64,000 bases of DNA from Verrucomicrobiota bacterium (GTDB lineage: Bacteria > Verrucomicrobiota > Kiritimatiellia > RFP12 > UBA1067): assembly GCA_023269675.1 (NCBI GenBank), contig JAHFSX010000002.1, forward strand, positions 287,319 to 351,318. Reading direction: 5' to 3'. Under the pieces are notes generated by a model. That model worked only from the letters and a program-made list of their open reading frames with translations, searched no databases and was not told where the DNA came from. Positions 24,209 to 34,900 of the stretch are shown piece after piece (within the stretch, counting starts at the first letter, position 1; each line of letters opens with the position of its first letter). The translations under genes and the position numbers were made by a program.

Positions 24209-24291
24209 GGGCGCCTGAACGGCCCCGCGCGGAAAAACGGCGACGGGCTGAATGATCCCGCAGAAATCCCGCAGAAATCCGAAACTCCACC

Positions 24292-24321
24292 TTGACCGCC
24301 CCCCCCGGTTTCAGCTATTCT
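24292..24321 (+). promoter_or_regulatory. Promoter of tRNA-Ser
   Basis: TTGACC (24292-24297), 18 nt with a run of nine C (GC8 then GG), TATTCT (24316-24321). The predicted start at about 24328 is ten nt before the mature tRNA. Upstream, CCCGCAGAAATC is directly repeated (24261 on). Confidence 0.65.
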
Positions 24322-24337
24322 TGTGCCCACTTTTGCC

Positions 24338-24427
24338 GGAGAGGTGGCAGAGCCTGGTTGAATGCACATGACTCGAAATCATGCGTGCCGCAAGGTACCG
24401 GGGGTTCGAATCCCTCCCTCTCCGCCA
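24338..24427 (+). tRNA. tRNA-Ser(CGA)
   Basis: The acceptor stem GGAGAGG (24338-24344) pairs with CCTCTCC (24417-24423). The discriminator is G and the CCA end is encoded (24425-24427). The anticodon stem CATGA/TCATG (24367-24371, 24379-24383) encloses the loop CTCGAAA, anticodon CGA at 24374-24376. A long variable arm and GGTTCGAATCC T-arm confirm a class II serine tRNA. 24428-24670 holds no gene that I can see. Confidence 0.97.
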
Positions 24428-24670
24428 CTTCACACCCTTAATATACCAAGGGGTTGTAAAATAGATCGCCGGCTCCTTTCCGCAAGCCAACCTTGGGCCG
24501 TCTGTGCCAGGAAAAAGCAGGTAAGGGCAACTTTTTGTCATTGTCTTCGCCGCTTCGCCCCCTCCCGAGACCACGTACGCACGCACGCTGCGCTGCGCGG
24601 CCAAGCAGAGTGCCCGGCGACCGCGCCGACCGCGTGGCCGAAACAAGAAGGCCTCGAGACCCCCACTTAC

Positions 24671-27600
24671 CTATTGCCCGAGAAAGCCCTTGATCAGATT
24701 TTGGACGGGGGCTTGGTTGTTCGTGGCAGGCGCGTTGGTTGCAGCGGGCACGCTGCTGTTCAGGAGGCCGCCGACACCCTGCAAGAACCCGCCCACTTTG
24801 CCGCCTGGGTGGGTCGTGGAGGTTTTGTTCGAGGTAGCGTTCGAGCCTGTTGACATCAGGCCGCTGAGACCTTGGAGAGCCCCGCCGACCTGACCGCCTT
24901 TGCCGCCCGTTCCTTGCAGAACGGCGCTGCTCAAGGCAATGTAATTGATATCCGCTTTTGCTTTGCCAAGGGTGCCTTTCATCGTCAGGAAGTCCGGCAG
25001 TTTGGCATAAATGGAGTTGGTGGGAGTATCGCCCGCCATGTTGATACGTTGCGCGACGGCGCGCTCGAGCAAAACCGAGACGGGAATTTGAAGGGGGGAG
25101 TCGTTCAACACCTCGGCCAGTGCAATGGTTCCGTCGTGCGCCTGAGCTTCAAAGGCGGGGCTTTGCACCACCGCTTGCTGCACAGTCACGCGGCCGGAGC
25201 CAGCGGCGCCGTGCAAGGTGACCCAATTAATCGGGGATTTCTGAAGGTCGGTCGTCAGGCGGCCCGCGCGGCTCGTGCGGCTGTCACCCGGGCCGATCAA
25301 CCCCGCGAGCAACGACGTTGCCGCGCTCGCCGGGTTTTTGGCCAGATCGGGGATGGCGGCGATGGTACTGACCAGCGTCTTGAGCAGGCGCGTGTAGACG
25401 GTGTTCCCCTGGATGTTGTCGACCGAGAGATTGAGGTTGGTGGCACTCACGTCGAACTGACCGGCGAGGTTCTTCTGGAGGCCCGCACCGGTTACGCCGG
25501 CCCCGGCCAACTTCGCCTGGGCGGTCAGCGTGCCGCCAAGGATGCCCTTGCGCTCCGGCTGAAACGTGTTCACCAGCGGCGCCAGAGGAATGGCTTGCGC
25601 GCTCAGAGACCCCACGTATGTCCAGCCCGGAACCCCCAGGTCCATATCGAGCATCGTGTTCACGGGCGCACCGTTGAGCGCCAGCTTGAACGGGTTCAAC
25701 ACCACGTGGCCGCCATCGATCGTCACGCCGGCCTGCCAATCGGCAATTTCTATTTCATGCAGGTACAGGCGGCGGATCGCGGCCGTGGCCGTGAAGTTGT
25801 GCAACGGCAGCTTGATCGGGCTTGGCTCTTTATTCGCAGACGCGGGCGCGCTGGCGGGCGCGGATCCGGTCCGGGAAGACGCGGGGTCTGTCCCTGTTGC
25901 AGCCGCCGATTTGCCGCCCGTGAACAAGTCGTAATAGCTGGTGAAATCCAGCGAGTCAGCCACCAGGTTCAGGCTCCCCCGGATCGCGTCGGTCTGGGAC
26001 ATGTCCACCTGGCCGCTCAATTGCAGCTGGTTGGCCGCACGCGCCGTTGGAGTCAGGTTGATCTGGAACTGGCGCACGTCGACCACTTGACTGCGCAGCG
26101 AAGCGTCCATCCGTATCTTCGCCTCCAGCGGCGTCGCCGGGAACTGCCCCTTAGGGTCCTTCACCACCAGGTTCGTCATCTGGAAGTCAGCCTTCACGGC
26201 CGACACCCCCTGCTTCTCGTATTGGGCAGTGACGTTCCCATTGATTGTCACCGACTCGAGCTTCTTGCCGCCCAGCGCAGGCTCGAGGAGCGGTCCCAGA
26301 CAGCTCTGGTTGAAATCCGCCAGCTTGGCGCTCAGGGTGGCGTTGGTCTTGACAGGGTCGTAGCTGCCGGACACATCGAAGCTGCCCGCCTCCGTGGTTC
26401 CCTGGGTTAGCTTGCCCGCGAACTTCCGGATTTGGACCTGCTGCGGCGTCATACCCAAGTCGAAGTCCAGTGCCGTGCCCAGGTTGCGTACCGCGTTCTT
26501 CCCAAAGCGCCCCGTAAAATCAGCCAGCGCCAGAGTGCCGGTGACCGCCTGTGCCTTTTGCTTTTGGGTGAGGTGGGCGGCCAGATCGACCGTGCCGGAA
26601 GCGGCGCTCATGTCCGGGTGCGCCACCGCCTGGAGCAGCGGTGCCAGCACCGCCTTGACCACCACCTGCATGTCCGCCGCCTCGCTCGCCTGGTCATAAG
26701 TTCCGGAGCCCGAGACTGTGACCAGCGTCTGGTTCCGCCGCGCGACTTCCAGCTTGTAGCTCGCCAGATCGAACTGTTTCAAGTCCCTCGCCTGGCCGCT
26801 TGCCTGCAATGTGATGGCCGCGTCGTCGATGTGATTGCTTCCCGCGTTGACGGTGAGATGGTCGGCTCCGGAGTCCAAATCAAAGGTCAGGTGTTTGCCG
26901 CCTTGCTGCGAGAGCAGGCGCGCTTTTACATTCACAAGTCCGGCTGGCGCGACCGCGCCCAGAAACGGCTTCCAGTCGGCCAGATTCAGGCTCGAGACAG
27001 CCAAGGTCAGCGTCGAGTCACCCACGGCATTGCTGGCGCTGCCCCACCCGACCTGCATCGGGCTGGCCAGCTCAGCCTTTAGCAGCGCGGCGCCGTTTTG
27101 GGTGCCGGTCAATATCAGCCCGCGCAGCACCGCCGCGCTTTGTCCGCGGTCAACGGTGACGTCGTAGTCGGCGCGAAGGTCCAGTTGGGGCGTCGTCTGG
27201 TTCGCGCGCGTCAGCTGAAACTTGCTCACCACCCACTGGCCGCTGGCGGTGATCATCGCACCGGCCCTAGCCAGCTCGATGTGGTTCGTCGAACTGATTG
27301 TCGTACCGCCGAAATCCAAGCCGGTCCTGGCGCCGGCCAGATTCAAGAGCTGCTTGTCGATGCCGGCGAGTTCGATGCTCAGTCGGCCCTCGAGCTTCTC
27401 CATGTCAAACGGCCCGCTCACGCGCAGCTCGCCCAAGCGCGCGTCGCCCTTCTTGAAACGCAGCGCCACTCCCGTGATGTCCGAGGGCGTGACTTCCACG
27501 TCGAGTTCCGCGCCGAAGGCTGCCATGTCCGCCCGCGCGCCTTCGGCGCGGGTCACATCCAGGCGCGTGCCGCCTTTGATCAACGTGGGCTTCAGATCCG

Positions 27601-28312
27601 CCGCCAGCGCAAACGTGTAATGGCCGCCCAGTTTGGCCTGCAGCACGCCGTTCGTGTTTTCCACCAGGATATCGGCAGCCAGCGCCAGCTTGCCCGTTTG
27701 TCCGTTCTTCACGCCGTCCAGAGTCACATTGACGCGTGAAAGCTCGGCGAGGTCGCGCGCACCATGCTTGTCGATCTTGACCCGGCGGAACGTGGCGTCC
27801 GTCAGCGCGAACTTCCTTAAGTCGATCTGCAGCGGCTTGGAGCCGGGCGCCTTGGCCGCCGGCTCGGGTTTCTTCTGCCCCGGCATCGCCTGCTGCGACT
27901 TCAGGATCGGGTCCAGGTTGCTGCTCCCGTCCGGATTCTCCACCAGAATGACGGTCGGCGACGAAAGCGTGACCTCATCCACGCGGATGTTGCCGCGGAT
28001 GAGATCCATCAGGCTGTAGCGCAGGCGTACCTCGGCGGCGGTGACCAGCGGCTCCGCCGCCGTCGTTTGTACCTTCAGGTTCTGCAAGACCACCCGCGAG
28101 AACGGGCTGATCGACGCGTCGCTCACGGTGATCTGCGCATGGATGGCCGCGCCTACGCGCGGGAGAATCACGCCCTTGAACAGGGCCCCGCTGGTGGCCA
28201 CAAAATACACGGCGACAAGCAGCAGGATCAGAATTCCGAACACCCAGGCCATCGCGCTGAGCCAGCCGCGCTGTTTTTTGGGCGCCAGTGTGCGAACGGT
28301 TGTATCACTCAT
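24671..28312 (-). CDS. AsmA-family (bridge-like) envelope protein
   Basis: A 1213-aa protein anchored by one N-terminal helix (GWLSAMAWVFGILILLLVAV, about residues 17-40), followed by a long beta-rich periplasmic part. The start of the AsmA domain is recognisable: IHAQITVSDASISPFSRVVL, then LRYSLMDLIRGNIRVDEVTL and SPTVILVENPDGSSNLDPIL. Repeated beta segments with SLNLVADSLDFTSYY-type strands follow, and a C-terminal region with LNLSVDNIQGNTVYTRLLKT. AsmA/TamB-like proteins transport phospholipids between membranes or help outer-membrane assembly. Start chosen at 28312 (MSDTTVRTLAPK); an upstream extension to 28396 looks non-coding. It is the next gene downstream of the giant-protein operon, after a 617-bp gap. 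Confidence 0.8.
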   Translation of the reverse strand: MSDTTVRTLAPKKQRGWLSAMAWVFGILILLLVAVYFVATSGALFKGVILPRVGAAIHAQITVSDASISPFSRVVLQNLKVQTTAAEPLVTAAEVRLRYSLMDLIRGNIRVDEVTLSSPTVILVENPDGSSNLDPILKSQQAMPGQKKPEPAAKAPGSKPLQIDLRKFALTDATFRRVKIDKHGARDLAELSRVNVTLDGVKNGQTGKLALAADILVENTNGVLQAKLGGHYTFALAADLKPTLIKGGTRLDVTRAEGARADMAAFGAELDVEVTPSDITGVALRFKKGDARLGELRVSGPFDMEKLEGRLSIELAGIDKQLLNLAGARTGLDFGGTTISSTNHIELARAGAMITASGQWVVSKFQLTRANQTTPQLDLRADYDVTVDRGQSAAVLRGLILTGTQNGAALLKAELASPMQVGWGSASNAVGDSTLTLAVSSLNLADWKPFLGAVAPAGLVNVKARLLSQQGGKHLTFDLDSGADHLTVNAGSNHIDDAAITLQASGQARDLKQFDLASYKLEVARRNQTLVTVSGSGTYDQASEAADMQVVVKAVLAPLLQAVAHPDMSAASGTVDLAAHLTQKQKAQAVTGTLALADFTGRFGKNAVRNLGTALDFDLGMTPQQVQIRKFAGKLTQGTTEAGSFDVSGSYDPVKTNATLSAKLADFNQSCLGPLLEPALGGKKLESVTINGNVTAQYEKQGVSAVKADFQMTNLVVKDPKGQFPATPLEAKIRMDASLRSQVVDVRQFQINLTPTARAANQLQLSGQVDMSQTDAIRGSLNLVADSLDFTSYYDLFTGGKSAAATGTDPASSRTGSAPASAPASANKEPSPIKLPLHNFTATAAIRRLYLHEIEIADWQAGVTIDGGHVVLNPFKLALNGAPVNTMLDMDLGVPGWTYVGSLSAQAIPLAPLVNTFQPERKGILGGTLTAQAKLAGAGVTGAGLQKNLAGQFDVSATNLNLSVDNIQGNTVYTRLLKTLVSTIAAIPDLAKNPASAATSLLAGLIGPGDSRTSRAGRLTTDLQKSPINWVTLHGAAGSGRVTVQQAVVQSPAFEAQAHDGTIALAEVLNDSPLQIPVSVLLERAVAQRINMAGDTPTNSIYAKLPDFLTMKGTLGKAKADINYIALSSAVLQGTGGKGGQVGGALQGLSGLMSTGSNATSNKTSTTHPGGKVGGFLQGVGGLLNSSVPAATNAPATNNQAPVQNLIKGFLGQ

Positions 28313-28929
28313 AAAAACACTTTCAGAAGTTTGTCGAGGAGTTTGCGAAGGAAGTTGAACACATGCCGGCTTCGCCCGCCTACCGCTGCGGGTCATCTCG
28401 TCCAGATTTGGGCTTTTTCACAGGGCCGCCGCCGAACGGAAGAGCGAGGCTGTCCGGGCGAGACGTATGCGGGAATTACTACTCTATCGTATCGCTATGA
28501 GACGGGCGGTGTTCATTGCGAAGAGATTGTCTTCGGTTGGCGCCGGCCTTCACATGCAGGAGCGCTGCTTCTACCGATGTGAAATAAAAACGAGGGTTTG
28601 AGTTTGCCAGATGCGGAGAAAGAAGTCAAACATACCACAAACACCATCACGGGCACGGCGTTCTCATTCACCCCGAAGCAGGCCCGCCCAGCGGCCGGGC
28701 CCCACCTGAGCGTACGGATGTCGCCCCTTACGTCGGTCCAAAAAGGGACGCACCGCTGGGCCGTCCGTTTGTGCGATGCAAAATCTAAATGAGAACGCCG
28801 TGACGGCCGCGGGCCGACGGCAACCCGTGCCGGTGCGGGCAATGAAGGCGGCCCTGGCCCACGCCAAGGGGCTCACATGCTCATCCTCCGTTTGGCTGGG
28901 CACACACCGATCCTCTTCCGCCGCAGACG
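28313..28929. other. 617-bp intergenic region with an inverted-repeat element
   Basis: There is no supported gene. It contains the 149-bp element at 28654-28802. The flanks (28400-28600 and 28803-28929) show no terminator with a T-run after the giant gene and no clear promoter for the AsmA-like gene. Confidence 0.6.
28654..28802. repeat. 149-bp inverted-repeat element, copy A
   Basis: The ends CACGGCGTTCTCATTC (28654-28669) and AAATGAGAACGCCGTG (28787-28802) are inverted, with 15 of 16 matches. The inside is GC-rich and palindromic (GGCCCGCCCAGCGGCCGGGCC region, then ACCGCTGGGCCGTCCG). It has the same terminal sequence as the 62197-62366 element. It encodes no protein, so it is either a MITE-like element or a structured RNA. 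Confidence 0.8.
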
Positions 28930-31900
28930 TCACGGGGTCACAATAACCCTGAAGAACATCATCGGCCCGGCAGCCGGCACGCTCACGGTGACGTTGACAC
29001 GCTCGTATTGGTCGTCGAGGACCTGGGTCTGCTCACTGATGACCAACGTCTGCACGTTCATCCATACGGGCGGCATCAGCGTGGCCGTCCCCTGCACCGT
29101 GTAGACCAGCGCAGGATCGGCCCTGCGGCGGACATAAGAGACCACCATGTTGCCGTCCGCTGCCGCCGCCAGAGTGATCACACCGCTCGCGTCGCCGGCG
29201 GTCGGCACGCCGCCGAACGCGTATTCGTTGTCATTGTTCGCCGCGTCGCCGTCCATGTTGGCCGCACCGCCCCAGACCGTGCTCTCCAGAGCGGGATTGG
29301 CCACACTCCTGCCGAAATGCTGGACATTCCAGAGATTCCGCGGGGTCGCCTCGAGCAACACCCCGTCCACCAGCACGACCACGTCGAACGTGTCGAAGGC
29401 GGCGCCTCCGGCTCCATCCGTGGCCTCGACCCGGACCGGCACCGGCCCCAGCGTCGTCGGCGTACCCGTCACCGTCATGCCGATAAGATTCAGCCCATGG
29501 CCTCCCGCCGGCAAGGACGGCAGGACCGTCAGCGTATCACCCACGTCCGGGTCCGCGAAGATTCCGGCGGGAATGGTATAGGCGAAGGGCTCGTTCCACT
29601 CCGCGATTTGATCAGGCACAGGATCGGCCACCACCGGCGCATTGTTGAACTTGAAGCGATACATGAAGACCTTGCCCACGTCTGGGGGAGTGAAGACACC
29701 AACATAGTAGAACATCGCGCCGACAATCGCCGTATCCCGTTTGAAACTGACAGTGGTGCTCGACAACTCCACCTCATTGTCAATCGAATGTGTGAATTTC
29801 TCGGCCAAATCCCATCTGTCGGCATGAAGCGCATCGCGCCGGTACAGGAAGGCATCGCCGGAATCGACGAGCCCCAGTTGCCCAAGGCCGCTGATGAAGA
29901 CAAAGTCTTTATTCACCGAAACACTGCCCCCGAACATCCTTTCGTTCGCGGTCTTGGATCCCCACCGGGAAACCTCCTGCCACCCGTTACTTTCGGCAGC
30001 CTTCTGATACAAGAGGACCTGTCCCACGCCCCCATCGGTCGTAGACATCTGAGGTGCGCCGATGGCGAGGACGGAACCGTCAACCGAAACGCTGTAACCA
30101 TAATCCACGGCTGTGGTGAGATTGGTCACAACGATCTTTTGGGCAAAACCCCACTTGTTCGTGCCTCCGACATTCCGAGAAAGGTAAAAGGCGGCGCCTC
30201 GCGGCGAGTTGCTCGGAAGTCCGGATTTGTTGCTCGGCGCTCCCGCGATCAAGTGGTCGCCCGACAGCGACACCGACCATCCGAAATCAAGGCTTGTCTG
30301 TCCCGCGGGTTCCCAGCGGGTGATCTCACCCCACGCATTTGTGCCGCCCTGATTCCGTCCAAACAGGAAGACGCTGCCCTCTGCCGGCGTCGCCCCGGAA
30401 AGCGTGGCTTTCGGCGCCCCCACGGCCAGCAGATCGCCATCCAGAGCCACCGCAAAGCCGAACTGGCTGGCGGCCGGCAGGTTGGTCGGCGCGATCCGCA
30501 CCAATTGTCCCCAATTGTTGCTCCCCCCCAAGTTGCGCTGGAAGATGTAGACAGTGCCGACTGCTGCGCCGCCGACCTCATCCTGAGTGGCGCCGACCGC
30601 AATCAGATCTTCGCTGATCGACACGGATTGGCCGAACTTGTCATTCGCCTCAATCGACGACGGCTGCAGTTGCCGCCACGCCGCCCACGTGTTGGTGGTG
30701 CCGGGCACCAGCCGATAGACCAGTGCGGAGCCCGAAGCAATGCCAGTGATATCCGCGAGCGGCGCGCCGATGACGGCGAAGTCCGAGCTACAATCAACCG
30801 CCATACCGAAGCTCAACTTCATGGCCGTGTTGGTCGGCTGGAGAAGGCCTTCGAAAGCGCTATAGGCCCGCACACTGGTTTGACTGTCCTCGACGGGACC
30901 CGCAAACCGGTCATTCACCGAGATCTTGAACACCGTGAGCTGAGGCGCATTCGGCTGAACCGAATACGCGCCATACAGGAACTCTATCAAGCGCATCTGC
31001 TGGGTCGCCTGTGCTGCCGTGAGCCCCGTTGCGCCATACACCCCGTTGGTCAGCAGCACAAAGCTTCCGAGGTTACGCAGAATGCCATGCGTCGGGTTAT
31101 TCAACCGGATCGTCACGTCCAGCGGCTGTGCCGTCAGGTCATCGACCTCATGGATCGTGACAGACGAGAACAGACGGATGGCGGTCGCCGCGTAGACGGT
31201 CTGCCCCTCACGGGTCCCGGAAATCGCGGGCGGATCGTTGACCGCTGTTACAGCAACCGTCGTCTGGGAGTCCAGAACCGGCGACAGAGACTTGTTGTCG
31301 GTCACCGAAAGGGTGAAACGGGTTACCTCTGTCGTCGGCACGGTGATGCGGTTTTCCGTGGGGACGAACAGCAGATTCCGGATTTGGGCCGTGGCGTAGG
31401 CCGCTGTCACGTGGCTCAACCCGTAACGGCCGCCGCCCAGATCCACGAAGTCGCCCAACTCCCGGAGGACGCCCTTAGACGCGCTGTCCAGCCAGACAAG
31501 CACGTCGACCGGCTCCACCGTCTGCTCGTCCACCTCAACAAAGGTCACGCCGATAAAAGGCCGCGCGGTTTGCTTGTCCGTGATGGGCGCGTTAGTGGAC
31601 GCGTTGAGGATGACGGGAATATCGTTCCTGCCTGCCACATATAGCGTCACCGTCGTCGTGCTCCGGTCGCTCCCCGTCTCATGCACGATGACCTGCACGG
31701 TCCCGGTGACCGCACCCGCGGCATCATCGGATACCGTGTAGAAGAACGCTTCAGTGTACGGATACGGGCCCGCGTAGGAGGTGGCGGGCGCGTACAGCAC
31801 CGTGTTCGAAGGGCTCAGCATCACCGAACCGCCCTGCGTTGCGCCGAAGACCTGCGCCAGCCTGTATTCACTCGCGTAGGCATCGTTCAACACGTCGTTG

Positions 31901-34900
31901 GCGACGACGTCTAGGTCATTTGAGGCGGAGCCGGACAGGACGGCGAAAAGGTCGGGCATCGTCGGCACAGCACCCACGCGCACGCGGACAGTCGCGCTTC
32001 CTGTGCCTCCCAAGCCATCACTCACGCTGTAGGTGAAGGTGTCAACGCCGACAAAATCAGCCGCCGGAGTGTAGCTCACAGTCGCGCTGCTGAAGCTGAC
32101 GGTGCCGCTGTAGGCCGCGGCCGAAACCCCCGTGAGGGTCCATCCTGCGGCCGTCCCCGGCTGCGCGAAGTCGTTCCGCAGCACCGGCATCACATTGTTG
32201 GTGCTGTTGCGTGCGACCGTAAACGCGTCGTCCTTCGTCAGCGTATCCAGCTTGCTCTCGCGGTTGAAGACCTGGACCTCCACGACGGCCGAGGCCCGGC
32301 GATCGGTGCCATCTGAGATTTCGTACGTGAAGCGCTCGACATACGAGGTCGCAGGCGCCACGGCGGGGCGGTAGACGAGGGACACGCCACCCGCTCCGAC
32401 GCTCACTTCCCCGAGATGACTCGGTCCATTCGTGCCGACCCCGAGCCCCGTGATCTGGAGCACTTGGCCCAGCGGCGGCTGGACACGGTCATTGCGCAGA
32501 ACGGGCAAGGTGAAGGCCCGTGCCTCGGAACCCCCGCTCTCCAGTTCGTAGAAGACCGCGAAGTTGTCCTGATTGGCGCACAGCTCGCCTCTGCTTACGG
32601 TTACCGTGACCAACGCGCTGTCCGTATTGACAGAGTCGGACATCACATACGTAAAACTTTCCTGCCCAAAGAAGCCCGGGGCCGGCGTGTAGCGCAGCCG
32701 CTTGTCGACGATACTCACGCTGCCGCCCGCCTGCGGGGCATCCGCGCCTGTGCCGATGCTGAGAATCGAGTAACTCTTATCGAGATCCGGGTAGCTGCGG
32801 TCATTGGCCAAGACATCGAGCTCATAGTTGGATCCGCCACCGCGCACAAGGAACCGGTCCGTATTCGCGTAGATGCCGGCCGGCACCGTAGCGATCGTCA
32901 CGCGACCGGTAGCCGTGCGCGCGGTGCTATCCGCGACCACATAATCGAAGTCGACCTGGCCGACCACGTTCGAGGGTATGAACTCCAGACGCGTACCATC
33001 TCCGCCCACTTGTATCGTGCCGATGGCCGCATCTGCGGGGCTCACGGAAACCACGGACAAGGTCCCTGTCGGGGTGGGCAGCGTACGGTCATTGGCCAAG
33101 ACGTCCAGAGCGAAGATGGCCGTGTTCGTCGTGGCGGGAACAGCGAAGAAATCGATCGCGGTTACGACTTTATCCACCGCGATAGAAACAACGCCGGTCC
33201 CGGTGCCCCCGATGGAATCGGTGGCCAGATAGCGCAGTTGCTCGACCCCTACGAAACCGGGATTCGGCGTGTACACCAAGGCGGTTCCAGATGCGTTGGT
33301 AACAGCCGTGCCGAAAGCCGCAGGCCCCAGCAGCGCGCGGATGCGCAGATGGTCAGCGGCGCCCGTCACGAGAGTGTCGTTGGACAGGACGTCCAGCGCG
33401 TTGCTGAAGCTGCCTGCGGGCACACTGAAGGCGTCGTTCTGCACGTTGAGCGTGCCGCGGCGGTCAACGATGCTCACGACGACGTCGGCCCGCGCCACCG
33501 AGACCCCCCCGGCACTGACCTCATACGTGAACGTCAGAGGGACCAGTCCATTGGTGGCGGTGTAGACGAACGCGTTGCCGCTGGGAATGGGCTGGCCCGG
33601 CATCGAGGTCGTCACCACGTTGGTCGAGAGCACCAAGCCCGCCCCGTTCGACGGCAACATGTTGTCATTGGCCAGCACGTCCAGGACAGCGGTTTCGCCA
33701 TAGGCCACGGAAAAATGATCGTTGGCGGCGCTGAGTATCCCGTTGAGCGGCGGAACGACCGATCGCACGAGAACGCGGGCGCTGCGGCGGTCGCCCTTGC
33801 CATTCGCGACGACATAGCGGAAGAAGTCGTCACCCACACCGCCGGCCGGTGAACTGTACGCGAGATGACGCGAGTCTGGCGCAATCGTGACCGTGCCTCC
33901 GTTCAGCGTCGGGCTGACCTCAACGATAGTGAGCGACGAAGCCGCTTGCGTGTAGTCGCGGTCATTGGCCAGCACATTCAAGGTCCGTCCCACCGTGTTC
34001 GACGGCACGTAGAACTCGTCCGCCACGGCGAAAAGGAAGCTGTTGTCCGTGACCGTGTACTCGAACGAATCGGTGTAGCTCTGCCAATCGGCCAACTGAT
34101 TCAACTTTTGCGAGACGGTCGCATTGTACTGGGCCAGCAGCGGCAGCAGGTCGACGCGAGCCTCTCCGCCCGTGATCAGGTTGGTCACGACGATCAGGGA
34201 GAGGCGGTCGTCGGGCCACTGGCCGTCGATGTCAAGGTCGAAGTCATGCAGGGAGGGCGTGTCCTCCGGGCTGAGGATGGGATTGAACGTGAACACGTCG
34301 TCTTCGGACAGCCCGACGGCGTCGGGTTGCGCGACCGGCGTGTCGTTGCGGCCCTCCACGATCACGGCCACCAGCGAGGTCACCGTGCCGCCCGTCATGC
34401 CGTCGGACACGGCCACGTGGAAGGTGTCGACAGCCATCTCCTCGCGTGACAATGCCTGCAGCGGGCCGGATGCGGTCGGATCATAAGCGATCCGCCCGCC
34501 GGACAGCGCCAGCGCCGCGCCTTCGCGGCTGAACGCTTCGACCGCAACGACGCTGAGCACGTCGATCCTGTCGATATCGGAGTCGTTGGCCAACAGGTCG
34601 GCTGGCTCGATGACGATCGGCGTGTCCTCGTCGGTGGACCAGAGGTCCGTCAACACGAGGGTGCCGGGAAGCGCGTGGCTGCGGTCAAGAACTTGCGCGT
34701 CGCTCCGGCCCGGTGTGCCCGAGGCCGGCGGCAAGGTATAGAGGAGGTCCAACCCGTCGGACAGGACGGTCTCCAGCGTGTTGGAAGGGGTGACGAGAGG
34801 CGTCAGAACGCCCAGCCCGACGGGATCCGGAGGCGCCGTCGGCGCGTCGTTGATTCCGATGACGACGATGTCGACGGGGCCGATGCCGATCGCGCCGTGC

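Noticed and set aside
29008..31644. 878-aa plus-strand open frame opposite the 3822-aa gene
   Set aside because: Shadow of the FG-GAP and Ig-like coding region; no motifs.
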